Of a stretch of 64,000 nt of DNA, positions 1 through 8,820 are shown one piece after another; the stretch's first letter is position 1, and the number at the start of each line of letters is the position of its first letter. A model generated the notes under the pieces. That model was not told the origin of the DNA and did no database searches. It saw only the letters and a list, made by a program, of their open reading frames with translations. Both the position numbers and the translations under genes were made by a program. This DNA is from an uncultured Oscillospiraceae bacterium (GTDB lineage: Bacteria; Bacillota; Clostridia; Oscillospirales; Ruminococcaceae): NCBI GenBank assembly GCA_905197685.1, contig CAJJZS010000004.1:171854-235853 (forward strand), written 5' to 3'.

Positions 1-34
1 TCGGTCGGGACAGACAGCTCCGACCGATTTTTTT
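1..34 (+). terminator. Rho-independent terminator of an upstream gene
   Basis: Perfect 8-bp stem (TCGGTCGG at 1-8, CCGACCGA at 20-27) followed by seven T (28-34). It ends a plus-strand transcript that begins left of the window. Confidence 0.8.
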
Positions 35-76
35 GACAAAGGCGGAAGATTTAAAAACAATGAAGGAGAACAAAGA

Positions 77-904
77 ATGGATTTTTTATCTCGCATACTC
101 AAAGGTCTGGTAGTTGGGGTAGCCAATATTATCCCGGGTGTCAGCGGAGGGACAATGGCTGTGGTAATCGGCATTTACGACAAGCTGATTGCGGCGGTGT
201 CCAATTTAAAGAAAGAATTTAAGCGTTCGTTTTTCTACCTGCTGCCAATCGGAATCGGGGCAGTTTTAGGCATTTTGCTGTTCAGCCGCCTGATTGAATT
301 TTTATTGCGGGACTTTACCATGCCTACTAATATCTTTTTCTTAGGGTTAATTTTGGGCAGCATTCCGATGATTTATCACAGAGCGGTTCGGGAAAAGATG
401 AAAAAGTCCAGTATTCTGCCCTTTGTTGCCTGCTTTGCGGTAATGATTTTGATGACCTTTTTGCAAAATGTTTCCGATGAAGGCAGCGCGCTGATTACAA
501 CCTTAACGGTGGGAACGGCGGTTCGCTTGTTTTTGTCGGCGGCGTTGGCAGCAGCCTGTATGATTATGCCGGGAATCAGCGGTTCAATGGTGATGGTTTT
601 GCTGGGGGTATACACCTCGGTGCTGACGGCGATTTCTTCTTTGAATATTCCGATTTTGATTCCGGTCGCTTTCGGTGTTCTGGTCGGATTGTTTGCCGGA
701 GCAAAAGGAATCGACTATTGTTTAAAGCGGTATGAACAGCAAACCTATTTTGCAATTCTCGGTTTGATTGCAGGTTCGGTGCTGCCGATTTTGCTCAGCG
801 CAGGCTATACTCCGGGTTTGCAGACCGTTTTGTCGGTATTCAGCTTGATTGCGGGAATTTTGATTGCGTTTTTCATGGGAAAGACGGAAAAAAGCCAAGG
901 GTAA
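77..904 (+). CDS. DUF368 membrane protein (PopT-type polyprenyl-phosphate transporter family)
   Basis: Integral membrane protein of 275 aa with about eight hydrophobic segments. Two copies of the family's Pro-Gly/Ser-Gly motif are visible: IIPGVSGGT near residue 20 and IMPGISGS near residue 163, as expected of an internally duplicated transporter fold. DUF368 proteins have been linked to recycling of undecaprenyl phosphate across the membrane, so a role in envelope lipid carrier recycling is likely by family. The ATG has an AAGGAG ribosome-binding site 7 bases upstream. It stands alone between the terminator at 1-34 and the promoter at 942. Family assignment is firm; the substrate is inferred. 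Confidence 0.88.
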   Translation: MDFLSRILKGLVVGVANIIPGVSGGTMAVVIGIYDKLIAAVSNLKKEFKRSFFYLLPIGIGAVLGILLFSRLIEFLLRDFTMPTNIFFLGLILGSIPMIYHRAVREKMKKSSILPFVACFAVMILMTFLQNVSDEGSALITTLTVGTAVRLFLSAALAAACMIMPGISGSMVMVLLGVYTSVLTAISSLNIPILIPVAFGVLVGLFAGAKGIDYCLKRYEQQTYFAILGLIAGSVLPILLSAGYTPGLQTVLSVFSLIAGILIAFFMGKTEKSQG

Positions 905-941
905 CGCGCAACATTTAACAGTTTAGATACAAATACTTAAC

Positions 942-971
942 TTGACGAACCCAAACCCTCCATAGTATAAT
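942..971 (+). promoter_or_regulatory. SigmaA promoter of the amino-acid ABC operon
   Basis: TTGACG (942-947), 18-base spacer, TATAAT (966-971). It lies 58 bases upstream of the binding-protein start codon. Confidence 0.65.
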
Positions 972-1029
972 TAAGACAAAATATATTGTTGATTTATATA
1001 AAAAGAAACAATGGAGGTGGAAATAATTT

Positions 1030-1836
1030 ATGAAGTTAAGACGAGTATTGGCTTTATTGATGACAGCAGCTGTTCTTTTTGTCACAGGCTGCTCCAACGA
1101 TGACTCCCAAAAAGAAACGCAGACGGCGCAATCGGAGCAAAAAACAGTTCGAGTGGGGGTCAGCGGAGATTACTACCCGATGTGTTATATGGAAAACGAT
1201 GAGCTGAAAGGGTTTGAGATTGACCTGTGGAATCGAATTGCGCAGGAAAATAACTGGAAGATAGAATATACTGCGGCAGATTTTTCGGGGTTATTCGGGA
1301 TGCTTGATACCGGAAAGATTGATACGGTGGCGCGTCAGGTATCCTCCGACAATCAGACCAGACGGGAAAAGTATCTTTTTTCCGATGTTTATCTCTATTC
1401 TTCCTATAACCTTGTCACCAAGGCGGACAGCGAGCTTGACAGTTGGGAGGATTTTAAGAATACCAAAATCGGCGTTGTGATGGGCGGCGACGGTGAAAAG
1501 AATCTCAAACGGCTCAATGAGGAAAAAAATCTTGGAATAGAAATTGTAGGTTATGAGGCGACTCCGGCGATGGACAGCGATGTTGAGCTGGGAAGGATTG
1601 ACGGGCGTGTGGCGCCGATGCTGCAAACCAAGATGAATATTGAAAACAAGGGACAGAATTTTAAAATTACCGACAACATTGTTTATACAGAGGCGGCAGC
1701 TTACCCTTTCCAAAAGGAGAATACCGAGCTTGCGCAGGCGGTGAACAACACTTTGGAAACAATGCGGCAGAGCGGGGAACTCAAACAGCTTTCCGAACAA
1801 TGGTTTGGAATGGATGCGACGGTATCTCCGGAATAA
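1030..1836 (+). CDS. Amino-acid ABC transporter substrate-binding lipoprotein
   Basis: Extracellular solute-binding protein of family 3, 268 aa. A type II signal peptide with a lipobox ending at Cys21 (VTGC) anchors it to the membrane, followed by a polar linker and the two-lobed domain with the typical GxxGDYYPM and LKGFEIDLW segments near residues 45-65. Start has GGAGGTGG upstream. It is first in an operon with a permease and an ATPase of the polar amino-acid (HisM/GlnQ) type. A leaky terminator follows it, which would give more binding protein than permease. The ligand (cystine, glutamine, arginine or other) cannot be told from sequence. Confidence 0.93.
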   Translation: MKLRRVLALLMTAAVLFVTGCSNDDSQKETQTAQSEQKTVRVGVSGDYYPMCYMENDELKGFEIDLWNRIAQENNWKIEYTAADFSGLFGMLDTGKIDTVARQVSSDNQTRREKYLFSDVYLYSSYNLVTKADSELDSWEDFKNTKIGVVMGGDGEKNLKRLNEEKNLGIEIVGYEATPAMDSDVELGRIDGRVAPMLQTKMNIENKGQNFKITDNIVYTEAAAYPFQKENTELAQAVNNTLETMRQSGELKQLSEQWFGMDATVSPE

Positions 1837-1861
1837 ACGGTAATTGGATGCACAACCGAAG

Positions 1862-1902
1862 GTCTGACTTCCGGCAACAGGGTCGGGGGTCAGGCTTTTC
1901 TT
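1862..1902 (+). terminator. Probable leaky intra-operon terminator
   Basis: Stem GTCTGAC (1862-1868) with GTCAGGC (1889-1895), one G-T pair, a 20-base loop that can pair further, then TTTTCTTT. Its place between binding protein and permease suggests differential expression. Weak stem, so moderate confidence. Confidence 0.45.
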
Positions 1903-1966
1903 TCTAAAAGCAGAGGAAAAGAAGAGAACAGTTGATTTTACAGCGGAGTTAAAAGGAGGGCAGATT

Positions 1967-2629
1967 ATGTTTGATTTTTCGTTTTTTTTCGGATTGTTTC
2001 CCATCATGTTTCGATATCTGGATGTGACGCTGGGGATTTCTGTGGCAGCATTGGCGCTGTCTTTGCTGATTGCCTTGGTGATTGCAGCGGCAGATTATTT
2101 AAAAATCCCGATTTTGCGTCCCTTTTGTAAAGGGTGGGTATCTCTGTTTCGGGGAACGCCGCTGTTGGCTCAGCTGTTTTGGCTGTGTTACGGTCTGCCC
2201 CAGCTGATTGTTCCGCTGCAAAAGGTGAGCACCATGACGCTGATTGTGTTTGGGGTAGCGTTTAACGCTTCCTCCTATATGGCAGAAACGCTGCGCGGGG
2301 CGATTTCCTCGGTAGGAAAAGGGCAGATGGAAGCCTGTCTTGCTTGCGGCATGAGCAGGGGAAAGGGGCTGCTTCGCATCGTTCTGCCACAGGCAATCCG
2401 TGTGGCGGTTCCGGGGCTTTCCAATAACTTTGTGGACATTATCAAGCAGTCATCTCTGGCGTTTACACTGGGCGTTACCGAAATCATGGCAGTGGCAAAG
2501 ATGGAGGGGGCAACCAACCTGAAATTTTTGGAATCCTTTACTGCGGTGATGATTTTGTACTGGTTGGTTGTTACCTTTTTTAACTATGTTCAAAAGCTGC
2601 TGGAACGCAGATTGGCAAAGATGTATTAA
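1967..2629 (+). CDS. Amino-acid ABC transporter permease
   Basis: Inner-membrane permease of the HisM/GlnP family, 220 aa, about five transmembrane helices. The family signature LFRGTPLLAQLF occurs near residue 62, and the EAA loop that docks on the ATPase is at about residues 125-145 (LACGMSRGKGLL.IVLPQA). Start follows GGAGGG at 1954-1959. It is 13 bases upstream of its ATPase gene. Only one permease gene is present, so the pore is presumably a homodimer. Confidence 0.93.
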   Translation: MFDFSFFFGLFPIMFRYLDVTLGISVAALALSLLIALVIAAADYLKIPILRPFCKGWVSLFRGTPLLAQLFWLCYGLPQLIVPLQKVSTMTLIVFGVAFNASSYMAETLRGAISSVGKGQMEACLACGMSRGKGLLRIVLPQAIRVAVPGLSNNFVDIIKQSSLAFTLGVTEIMAVAKMEGATNLKFLESFTAVMILYWLVVTFFNYVQKLLERRLAKMY

Positions 2630-2642
2630 AGGAGGGAAAGGA

Positions 2643-3401
2643 ATGGAGCGCGCTTTACTTGCCGTACAGGGACTGAAAAAGGAATTTGACGGACATACTG
2701 TGTTGGATTCGATTGATTTTACCGTCAATCAGGGGGAAATCGTTGCGGTAATCGGTCCGTCGGGAACGGGAAAATCTACTTTGCTTCGCTGTGTTAATCT
2801 ATTGGAAATCCCGCAGCAAGGAAAAATCAGAATTGGCGACTGTGAGGTGACAGCGCCGAAAATCCGAATCAGAGAGCAAAATGAATTGAGAAGCAGAACC
2901 TCCATGGTTTTTCAGCAGTATAATCTGTTTGCCAACAAAACGGCGGCGCAGAATATTATGGAGCCGCTGATTCAGGTGAAAAAGATGAAAGAAGAAGAAG
3001 CGCGGGAGTTTGCGGTTGAGCTTTTACAGAGTATCGGACTGAAAAAGAAAGCGGACGAATATCCCTCCAAAATGTCGGGAGGAGAACAGCAGCGGGTGGG
3101 AATTTTAAGGGCGGCTGCCACCAATCCGCAGCTGATGCTGCTTGACGAACCAACCTCCTCATTGGACCCCGAACTTGTGGGGGAGGTGCAGCAGGTAATT
3201 TTATCCCTGACAGCGCAGCGCATGACCATGCTGCTGACCACCCATGAGATGAACTTTGCCAAAAGGGTGGCAAGCAAAGTTCTTTTTCTTTCGGACGGAA
3301 AAATCGGAGAGCAGGGAACCCCCGAACAGATTTTTGACAATCCGCAAACCGAACGGCTAAAAACTTTTTTAAATCATTACAGAGGAAGAAAGATTTTATA
3401 A
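2643..3401 (+). CDS. Amino-acid ABC transporter ATP-binding protein
   Basis: Cytoplasmic ATPase of the GlnQ/HisP type, 252 aa. Walker A GPSGTGKST near residues 39-47, Q-loop VFQQYN, signature SGGEQQR and Walker B LMLLDEPTSSLD are all intact. I chose the ATG at 2643 because AAAGGAGGG sits just before it; a longer frame from 2568 would run back into the permease gene. It completes a three-gene polar amino-acid importer with 1030-2629. No clear terminator follows. Confidence 0.93.
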   Translation: MERALLAVQGLKKEFDGHTVLDSIDFTVNQGEIVAVIGPSGTGKSTLLRCVNLLEIPQQGKIRIGDCEVTAPKIRIREQNELRSRTSMVFQQYNLFANKTAAQNIMEPLIQVKKMKEEEAREFAVELLQSIGLKKKADEYPSKMSGGEQQRVGILRAAATNPQLMLLDEPTSSLDPELVGEVQQVILSLTAQRMTMLLTTHEMNFAKRVASKVLFLSDGKIGEQGTPEQIFDNPQTERLKTFLNHYRGRKIL

Positions 3402-3620
3402 TGGGTTGTTTGGATAAAAAAGAAGGAACGGGAGAAAACTGCAGTGAAAAGTTGCAAATAAAATTTTAAAAAGGATATAATATTGCCTTAAAATTTATTC
3501 TAAATGGGATAATAAGAAATGAAATTCAGCAATAGGAAAAAATACTGCGGGATTTTTTTATATTTTTCATAAAAAATCATAAAAAGATGGTGCATACCCT
3601 CCAAAAAGTGTGAGAACAGA

Positions 3621-3649
3621 TTGACACCCTATGTACAATGTGCTATCAT
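3621..3649 (+). promoter_or_regulatory. Strong sigmaA promoter for the gate-domain membrane protein
   Basis: TTGACA (3621-3626), 17-base spacer, TATCAT (3644-3649). The surrounding 343-base gap (3402-3744) is AT-rich and holds no gene or clear terminator apart from this promoter and the ribosome-binding site at 3733. Confidence 0.7.
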
Positions 3650-3744
3650 AACGAAAGGTAAGAAAAACTTTGGTTGTCAGCAGGTTACAAAGGGAAAAAA
3701 TCTGCTCAAACACCAGGAATCTTTAGTTTTCAGGAGGGAAGAGG

Positions 3745-4932
3745 ATGGCGACAAAAGAACAAATCAACGAACATCCTAATATCAAAAAGGTAGTGAGCTT
3801 GGAGAGCTTGATATTCATCGTGTGCTTCTTGGGGTTGTTTGGACTCCTGGCATCAAAGATGGGTACCATCAATATGCTCAACACCATGATGCAGACAGCA
3901 TATCAGCTTTTGATGGACACCGTTTTGTACATCATGGCGATTGCGGTGCTTGCGGGAGCAATTTCCGGTCTGTTTACCGAGTTCGGTATCGTAGCGGTAA
4001 TCAATAAGATTCTTTCTCCGCTGATGAAGCCGATGTATGACCTGCCGGGCGCGAGCGTTGTGGGTATTTTGGCAACCTACCTGTCGGATAACCCGGCAAT
4101 TCTGACTCTGGCAGACGATCAGGGCTTCCGCAGATATTTTAAAAAATATCAGCTGCCGGCTTTGACCAATATCGGTACGGCGTTCGGTATGGGTCTTATT
4201 ATCACTTCGTTTATGATCGGTATCACTTCTCCTACAGGAGAAAGTTTTATCATGCCGGCGTTAATCGGTAACCTCGGCGCCATCATCGGAAGTGTTGTCA
4301 GTGTTCGTTTGATGTTGATGTTTACCGCAAAAGAATACGGCAAAACCGAATTTTGCGAGGTAGAAGGAATCAATGCGGTTATGTACACCGACTACCGTAT
4401 GGTTCGTCCGGGCAGCGCGGCGTCCCGATTCATGTCTGCAATGCTGGAAGGCGGAAAATCCGGCGTCAGCATGGGTGTTGCCATCGTTCCGGGCGTACTG
4501 ATTATTTGTACCTTTGTTATGATGTTGACAAACGGTCCTTCCGAAGCAGGCACTTACACAGGAGCTGCTTATGAAGGAATCGGTTTGCTGCCGGCGTTGG
4601 GCGATAAACTTGAATTTATCCTTAAACCTCTGTTCGGATTTACAAGCTCTCAGGGTGTTTCTGTTCCGATTACCTCTCTGGGCGCGGCGGGCGCTGCAAT
4701 CGGTCTGGTACCGAAACTGGTGCAGAACGGTTTGGCAGGCGGAAACGATGTTGCGGTATTTACAGCAATGTGTATGTGCTGGAGCGGTTATTTAAGCACA
4801 CACGTTGCAATGATGGACAGCTTGGGTTACAGCAAGATGACCGGAAAAGCAATCATCAGCCACACCATCGGCGGTCTGTGCGCAGGTATCTCTGCTCATT
4901 GGCTGTATGTTCTGTTTTCCATGATTGGCTAA
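3745..4932 (+). CDS. CD0519/CD1768-like gate-domain (nucleoside-recognition) membrane protein
   Basis: Polytopic membrane protein, 395 aa, about ten hydrophobic segments. The layout and phrases such as SDNPAILTLADD (residue ~113) and the glycine-rich GAAGAAIG stretch (~315) match the clostridial family with a nucleoside-recognition Gate domain, which has no proven substrate. GGAGGG precedes the ATG. It is monocistronic: its own consensus promoter upstream and a strong terminator 10 bases after the stop. Transporter-like by fold; substrate unknown. Confidence 0.75.
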   Translation: MATKEQINEHPNIKKVVSLESLIFIVCFLGLFGLLASKMGTINMLNTMMQTAYQLLMDTVLYIMAIAVLAGAISGLFTEFGIVAVINKILSPLMKPMYDLPGASVVGILATYLSDNPAILTLADDQGFRRYFKKYQLPALTNIGTAFGMGLIITSFMIGITSPTGESFIMPALIGNLGAIIGSVVSVRLMLMFTAKEYGKTEFCEVEGINAVMYTDYRMVRPGSAASRFMSAMLEGGKSGVSMGVAIVPGVLIICTFVMMLTNGPSEAGTYTGAAYEGIGLLPALGDKLEFILKPLFGFTSSQGVSVPITSLGAAGAAIGLVPKLVQNGLAGGNDVAVFTAMCMCWSGYLSTHVAMMDSLGYSKMTGKAIISHTIGGLCAGISAHWLYVLFSMIG

Positions 4933-4942
4933 GAAATGAGAT

Positions 4943-4978
4943 AAAAATCCACAGCAAAATAGCTTGCTGTGGATTTTT
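4943..4978 (+). terminator. Rho-independent terminator
   Basis: Perfect 15-bp stem (4943-4957 with 4964-4978), 6-base loop, T-rich 3' arm. It terminates the gate-domain gene. Confidence 0.85.
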
Positions 4979-5010
4979 CTGTATGAAAAATTTTTTGATA
5001 AAAAAGGAAG

Positions 5011-5481
5011 ATGATTTTGAAAATAAAAAAGCTGAGCACCCTAAAAGAGTTGAAAGATGGATATGAGATTTTCCGTCACTGTATGTATCAAGCGACAGAA
5101 GAAAAATATCGGAAAAAAATGACAGAGTGGATGGAAGAAAAAAACATCATCGTTTATGCCGCTATGGAAGAAAACCGGATAAAAGGGATGATTGTTTTTC
5201 GGTTTTGTCAGGACAACACAGCCGAAGTCATGGGGGTTGCCGTTCACCCTGCCTATCGTTTGCAGGGAATCGGTTCGGAGCTGATAAGACAAGTTGCAAA
5301 AGAATACGGGATAGAAAAAATAGTTGCGGAAACAGATGAGCAAGCGGTACTGTTTTACCGAAAAATCGGATTTCAAACAGAAAAAACAGAACGAAAATTT
5401 TCCGAAGAAACGGTCATTCGTTATATTTGTACATGGAATGTAAAAGAAGGGAAACAGAAAAGAGGGGAGGATTTTATATAA
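5011..5481 (+). CDS. GNAT family N-acetyltransferase
   Basis: Small acyl-CoA-dependent transferase, 156 aa. The acetyl-CoA loop is visible as VHPAYRLQGIGSELI (about residues 77-91), followed by a typical FYRKIGF near the C-terminus. Substrate cannot be predicted. The ATG is preceded by AAAGGAAG. Its last codons and stop lie inside the left arm and loop of the terminator at 5458-5497, so the coding 3' end doubles as the terminator. Confidence 0.85.
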   Translation: MILKIKKLSTLKELKDGYEIFRHCMYQATEEKYRKKMTEWMEEKNIIVYAAMEENRIKGMIVFRFCQDNTAEVMGVAVHPAYRLQGIGSELIRQVAKEYGIEKIVAETDEQAVLFYRKIGFQTEKTERKFSEETVIRYICTWNVKEGKQKRGEDFI

Positions 5482-5497
5482 AATCCTCCCCTCTTTT
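5458..5497. terminator. Bidirectional terminator overlapping a coding 3' end
   Basis: A perfect 20-bp half-palindrome (5458-5477 with 5478-5497), with A-rich and T-rich ends, so it can work on both strands. It overlaps the stop codon of the GNAT gene (5479-5481) and lies 2 bases from the end of the convergent degV gene. Confidence 0.85.
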
Positions 5498-5498
5498 C

Positions 5499-6356
5499 TC
5501 AGCTTAACTTTAAAACACAAATTCCCAGTAATCCGGGTCCGGTATGAACGCCGAGAGCCGGACTGATTTGACCGCGCACCGCGACAATGCCGTTTGGAAT
5601 TTTTTTGCGAACCTCCGTAAGCAAAGCCTCGGCTTCCTCGGCGGCTCCGCCGTGCATGACGGCAAGCATGACCTTCGGACAGCCCTCCGCAAATTTTTGC
5701 GCCAGTTCCAGCACCTTTTTCACCGATGGGGTGCGTCCTAAAGCCTTTGCCATCGGGTAGTAGTTGCCCTCTTCGTTGCAGGAGATAATCGGCTTTAAGG
5801 AAATCGCGCTGCCAAGCATCGCTGCCACCTTGCCGATTCGTCCGCCTTTTTGCAGATATTCCAATGTTTTTAAACAGAAAAAGATTTTGCTGCTGCTAAG
5901 CATCTCCTCGGTTTTCTGACAAAGTTCCTCGAAGGAAAGACCTTCCTCCAAAAGCTGCGCTGCGCGAATGGCGATAATTCCGCTGCCGATGGAGATGTTT
6001 TTGGAATCAATCACGCGACATTCCAGTTTATCGTAATCTTCACAGATTAAACGGAGCATATTGCAGGTTCCGCTTAAACTGCCGGAAATGCAGATTGCCA
6101 AAACCTTGCGGTATCCCTGTTCATAAATTTCGTCCAAAACGGAAAGAACCTGTTCGCCGCTCGGCAATGATGTTTTGGGAATTTCGGTGGGAAGTCTGCG
6201 GTACACTTCCTGAGCGTCAATGGTGAGTCCGTCCAGATATTCCCCTTCGTTAAAGATAACTTTTAAGGGAATCATAAAAATATGATGACGTTCCAACAGT
6301 TCCTGCGGCACATCGCTGCCGGAATCGACGAGAATAGCAATTTTATCCTGATTCAA
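5499..6356 (-). CDS. DegV family fatty-acid-binding protein
   Basis: 285 aa. DegV proteins bind long-chain fatty acids and hand them to fatty-acid kinase FakA for phospholipid synthesis. The N-terminal IAILVDSGSDVP and the central LKTLEYLQKGGRIGK segments are family hallmarks. I set the start at a TTG (6354-6356) with AAAGG upstream, which gives the usual family length; the open frame extends to an ATG at 6446 but that adds 30 atypical residues. It faces the GNAT gene and shares its terminator. No fakA is in the window. Confidence 0.88.
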   Translation of the reverse strand: MNQDKIAILVDSGSDVPQELLERHHIFMIPLKVIFNEGEYLDGLTIDAQEVYRRLPTEIPKTSLPSGEQVLSVLDEIYEQGYRKVLAICISGSLSGTCNMLRLICEDYDKLECRVIDSKNISIGSGIIAIRAAQLLEEGLSFEELCQKTEEMLSSSKIFFCLKTLEYLQKGGRIGKVAAMLGSAISLKPIISCNEEGNYYPMAKALGRTPSVKKVLELAQKFAEGCPKVMLAVMHGGAAEEAEALLTEVRKKIPNGIVAVRGQISPALGVHTGPGLLGICVLKLS

Positions 6357-6548
6357 AGTAACCCGACCTTTCTGTAAAATATAGTATATAAAACCATATT
6401 TTGTGGTACATAATAAAATTTTATATCCTGACCGAAGAAAAGTCAAGAGCGAACAAGCAAGAACAAAAGAAAGTTAAAAAAATGTTTTTGAAAAAAAGAA
6501 AGAAAAAAGAAGAACGCTGTTTCGATAGCTGAAAAACGGTTTTTTCTC

Positions 6549-6577
6549 TTGCAAACGGCGGCAAGTTGGGGTAAAAT
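6549..6577 (+). promoter_or_regulatory. Probable sigmaA promoter of the diaminopropionate ammonia-lyase gene
   Basis: TTGCAA (6549-6554), 17-base spacer, TAAAAT (6572-6577), 65 bases before the start codon. Confidence 0.6.
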
Positions 6578-6642
6578 CGGAGTAGCATATTTTAATTTTG
6601 GGGAAAAAGAATCCAATGATTGATGTGTCAGGAGGAAATTTT

Positions 6643-7869
6643 ATGACAGAAGAGTTTAAAGTGGTTCAATATGAAAGAAATCGGGAAAAAAGTGCCGATC
6701 TCAGCTTTTTAAACCGGGAGGTTGCCGACAAGGCGACACAGTTCCACAGCAGCTTTCCAAAGTATCAAAAAACACCGCTGGCTCACCTGAAAAATGCGGC
6801 AAAAGAGCTGGGCGTGGGGGATATCTTTGTAAAGGACGAATCCTATCGTTTTGGATTAAATGCATTTAAGGTGTTGGGCGGCTCGTATGCCATCGGTACA
6901 TATATTGCAAAGCGTCTGGGAAAGGACCTTTCCGAGCTGCCGTTTGAGGTGATGACCTCGGACAAGGTGAAAAAACAGTTGGGAGAACTGACTTTTGTTA
7001 CTGCAACCGACGGCAACCACGGAAGAGGGGTTGCATGGACTGCAAATCAGCTTGGACAGAAATCGGTGGTCTATATGCCGAAGGGTTCTGCGCCGGAGCG
7101 ATTGGAAAATATCCGAAAAGAAAATTCGGACGCTTCGATTACCGAGCTGCGCTATGACGATGTGGTAAGAATGGCAAGCAAACGCGCGCAGCAGCCAAAC
7201 TGCGTGTTGGTTCAGGATACCTCCTGGGACGGTTATACCGAGATTCCGGGTTGGATTATCCAGGGATATACCACCATGGCAAACGAAATTTATCGGGAGC
7301 TGGAACAGATGAAAGAGCGCCCGACGCACATCTTTTTGCAGGCGGGGGTAGGCTCGATGCCGGCTTCTCTGGCAGGCTTTTTTACCAATGTTTACAAAGA
7401 TAACCCACCGTTTATCGGTGTGGTAGAACCGAATAAATCGGATTGTATCTTCCGCACAGCTGCGGCAAGGGACGGAAAGATGCACTTTGTTACCGAGGAA
7501 ATGAACACCATTATGGCGGGGCTTGCCTGCGGAGAACCGTGTCCGATTGCGTGGGATGTTTTAAAGGACTGCTGTGATTTCTTCCTTTCTTTCCCGGATT
7601 ATGCGGCGGCAAAGGGCATGAGAATTTTGGGCAATCCCATCGGAGAGGACCCGCGCGTTGTATCGGGTGAATCGGGAGCTTCTGCATTTGGCTGTATTGC
7701 GGAAATTTTAAGCAACCCCAATTTACAGAAGATAAAAGAACAGCTTTGTTTGAATGAAAACTCAAAACTGCTCTTTATCAGCACCGAAGGCGACACCGAC
7801 CGCAAAAACTATCGTTCGATTGTTTGGGACGGAAAGTATGACAGCTATCAAAAACAGCCGCTGTGCTGA
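6643..7869 (+). CDS. dpaL: Diaminopropionate ammonia-lyase
   Basis: PLP-dependent fold-type II enzyme, 408 aa, that splits 2,3-diaminopropionate to pyruvate and ammonia. The PLP-lysine region is visible as RFGLNAFKVLGGS (about residues 68-80), the substrate loop as TDGNHGRG (~125) and a C-terminal SGESGAS segment near residue 345. Start at 6643 was chosen for GGAGG 8 bases upstream; a TTG frame opening at 6598 lacks such a site. It has its own promoter and no operon partners. A catabolic role in nitrogen or carbon supply is inferred. Confidence 0.9.
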   Translation: MTEEFKVVQYERNREKSADLSFLNREVADKATQFHSSFPKYQKTPLAHLKNAAKELGVGDIFVKDESYRFGLNAFKVLGGSYAIGTYIAKRLGKDLSELPFEVMTSDKVKKQLGELTFVTATDGNHGRGVAWTANQLGQKSVVYMPKGSAPERLENIRKENSDASITELRYDDVVRMASKRAQQPNCVLVQDTSWDGYTEIPGWIIQGYTTMANEIYRELEQMKERPTHIFLQAGVGSMPASLAGFFTNVYKDNPPFIGVVEPNKSDCIFRTAAARDGKMHFVTEEMNTIMAGLACGEPCPIAWDVLKDCCDFFLSFPDYAAAKGMRILGNPIGEDPRVVSGESGASAFGCIAEILSNPNLQKIKEQLCLNENSKLLFISTEGDTDRKNYRSIVWDGKYDSYQKQPLC

Positions 7870-7915
7870 TTGGAATCGGCAAAAAACGAATCATAATTTC
7901 ATCAAAATTTACAAT

Positions 7916-7945
7916 TTGTTTATCTGCGATGTCCAAATATATTAT
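7916..7945 (+). promoter_or_regulatory. Possible promoter for the three cyclophilin-type genes
   Basis: TTGTTT (7916-7921), 18-base spacer, TATTAT (7940-7945) in a TATATTATATAAT context, 81 bases upstream of the first gene. The -35 is weak. Confidence 0.45.
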
Positions 7946-8026
7946 ATAATGGAAAAGAGAAAAGGGAAGGCACTCTTCCGACCGTAACCCTTATTAAAAT
8001 CTTTGTTCGGTTAAAGGCGGTGATGG

Positions 8027-8755
8027 ATGATGATAAAGCGCTTATCGTGCGCTCTGGCGGGAATGTGTTTGATGTTTTCAATGACAGCCTGCTCTTTGGG
8101 GCAGAGAATGGAGATTTTTGATCAGAGCAAAATCGTCCTGCTGCAAACGGAAGATTTGATAAACGGGGAAGATATTGCGGTGGTGGAAACCTCGGAAGGC
8201 AATTTTAAAATGCGTTTTTTCCCAAGCGAGGCCCCGAAAACGGTGGAGAACTTTATCAATTTGGCGCAGTCCGGTTATTTTGACGGACAGAAAATTTCCC
8301 GAATTGAAAAGGTTGAGGAACAGGACAGGGTAAAGGGAAGGCTGATTGCCGGAAGCGGCAAGCCGATTGACCAGGAGGGGGAAACGATTTTTGAAGAACC
8401 GGTTCGCCCGGAAATCTCCTATAACCTGGGAACAATCCCCGGAGCGGTAGTAGCCTATACCCCTTCCGATGTGATGGACAGCCGTTTTTATATCGTCGGC
8501 TCCTGCAAGGTTCACAAGGAAGAGCTGGAGGAGATTGAGCGGAACAATTACCCCAAAAAGTTGGTTGATTTGTTCCGCAAGCACGGCGGCTACCCGGAGG
8601 ATTGGCTGCATCAGTCTGTGTTTGCCCAGGTAGTAGAGGGAATGGATGTAGTGGACCGCATTATTCGGGAAACCCCAAACACCGATGCGGACGAAATAAC
8701 CGATATTGAGATTATCCGCGTAACGATAGAAAAATATCAGGAACCGTCAAAATAG
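8027..8755 (+). CDS. Diverged cyclophilin-like lipoprotein, probably catalytically impaired
   Basis: Secreted lipoprotein, 242 aa, with signal peptide and lipobox (MTAC, Cys22). Residues ~55-235 follow the cyclophilin fold (APKTVENFINLAQSGYFDG, then VFAQVVEGMDVVDRII) but key active-site motifs are lost. The QGGDP motif is replaced by IAGSGKP, and GSQFFIV has become DSRFYIVG, which loses the catalytic Gln. An Arg (SRIE) equivalent to FHRV remains. It is the first of three paralogues in a row; the next two keep all motifs. Likely a chaperone-like or binding relic rather than a prolyl isomerase. Confidence 0.78.
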   Translation: MMIKRLSCALAGMCLMFSMTACSLGQRMEIFDQSKIVLLQTEDLINGEDIAVVETSEGNFKMRFFPSEAPKTVENFINLAQSGYFDGQKISRIEKVEEQDRVKGRLIAGSGKPIDQEGETIFEEPVRPEISYNLGTIPGAVVAYTPSDVMDSRFYIVGSCKVHKEELEEIERNNYPKKLVDLFRKHGGYPEDWLHQSVFAQVVEGMDVVDRIIRETPNTDADEITDIEIIRVTIEKYQEPSK

Positions 8756-8820
8756 GGGTTTTACAAACCAAAGCTCTCGCCTTGCCGTTCGTTATCCGAT
8801 GACAGGGGAGAGAATCAAAA

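Noticed and set aside
33..61. TTGACA with AACAAT 17 bases on, before the DUF368 gene
   Set aside because: The -10 is poor and the transcript would start inside the ribosome-binding site.
8027..8755. Calling the first cyclophilin gene a pseudogene
   Set aside because: Frame, signal peptide, start signal and fold segments are intact; only active-site residues are changed.
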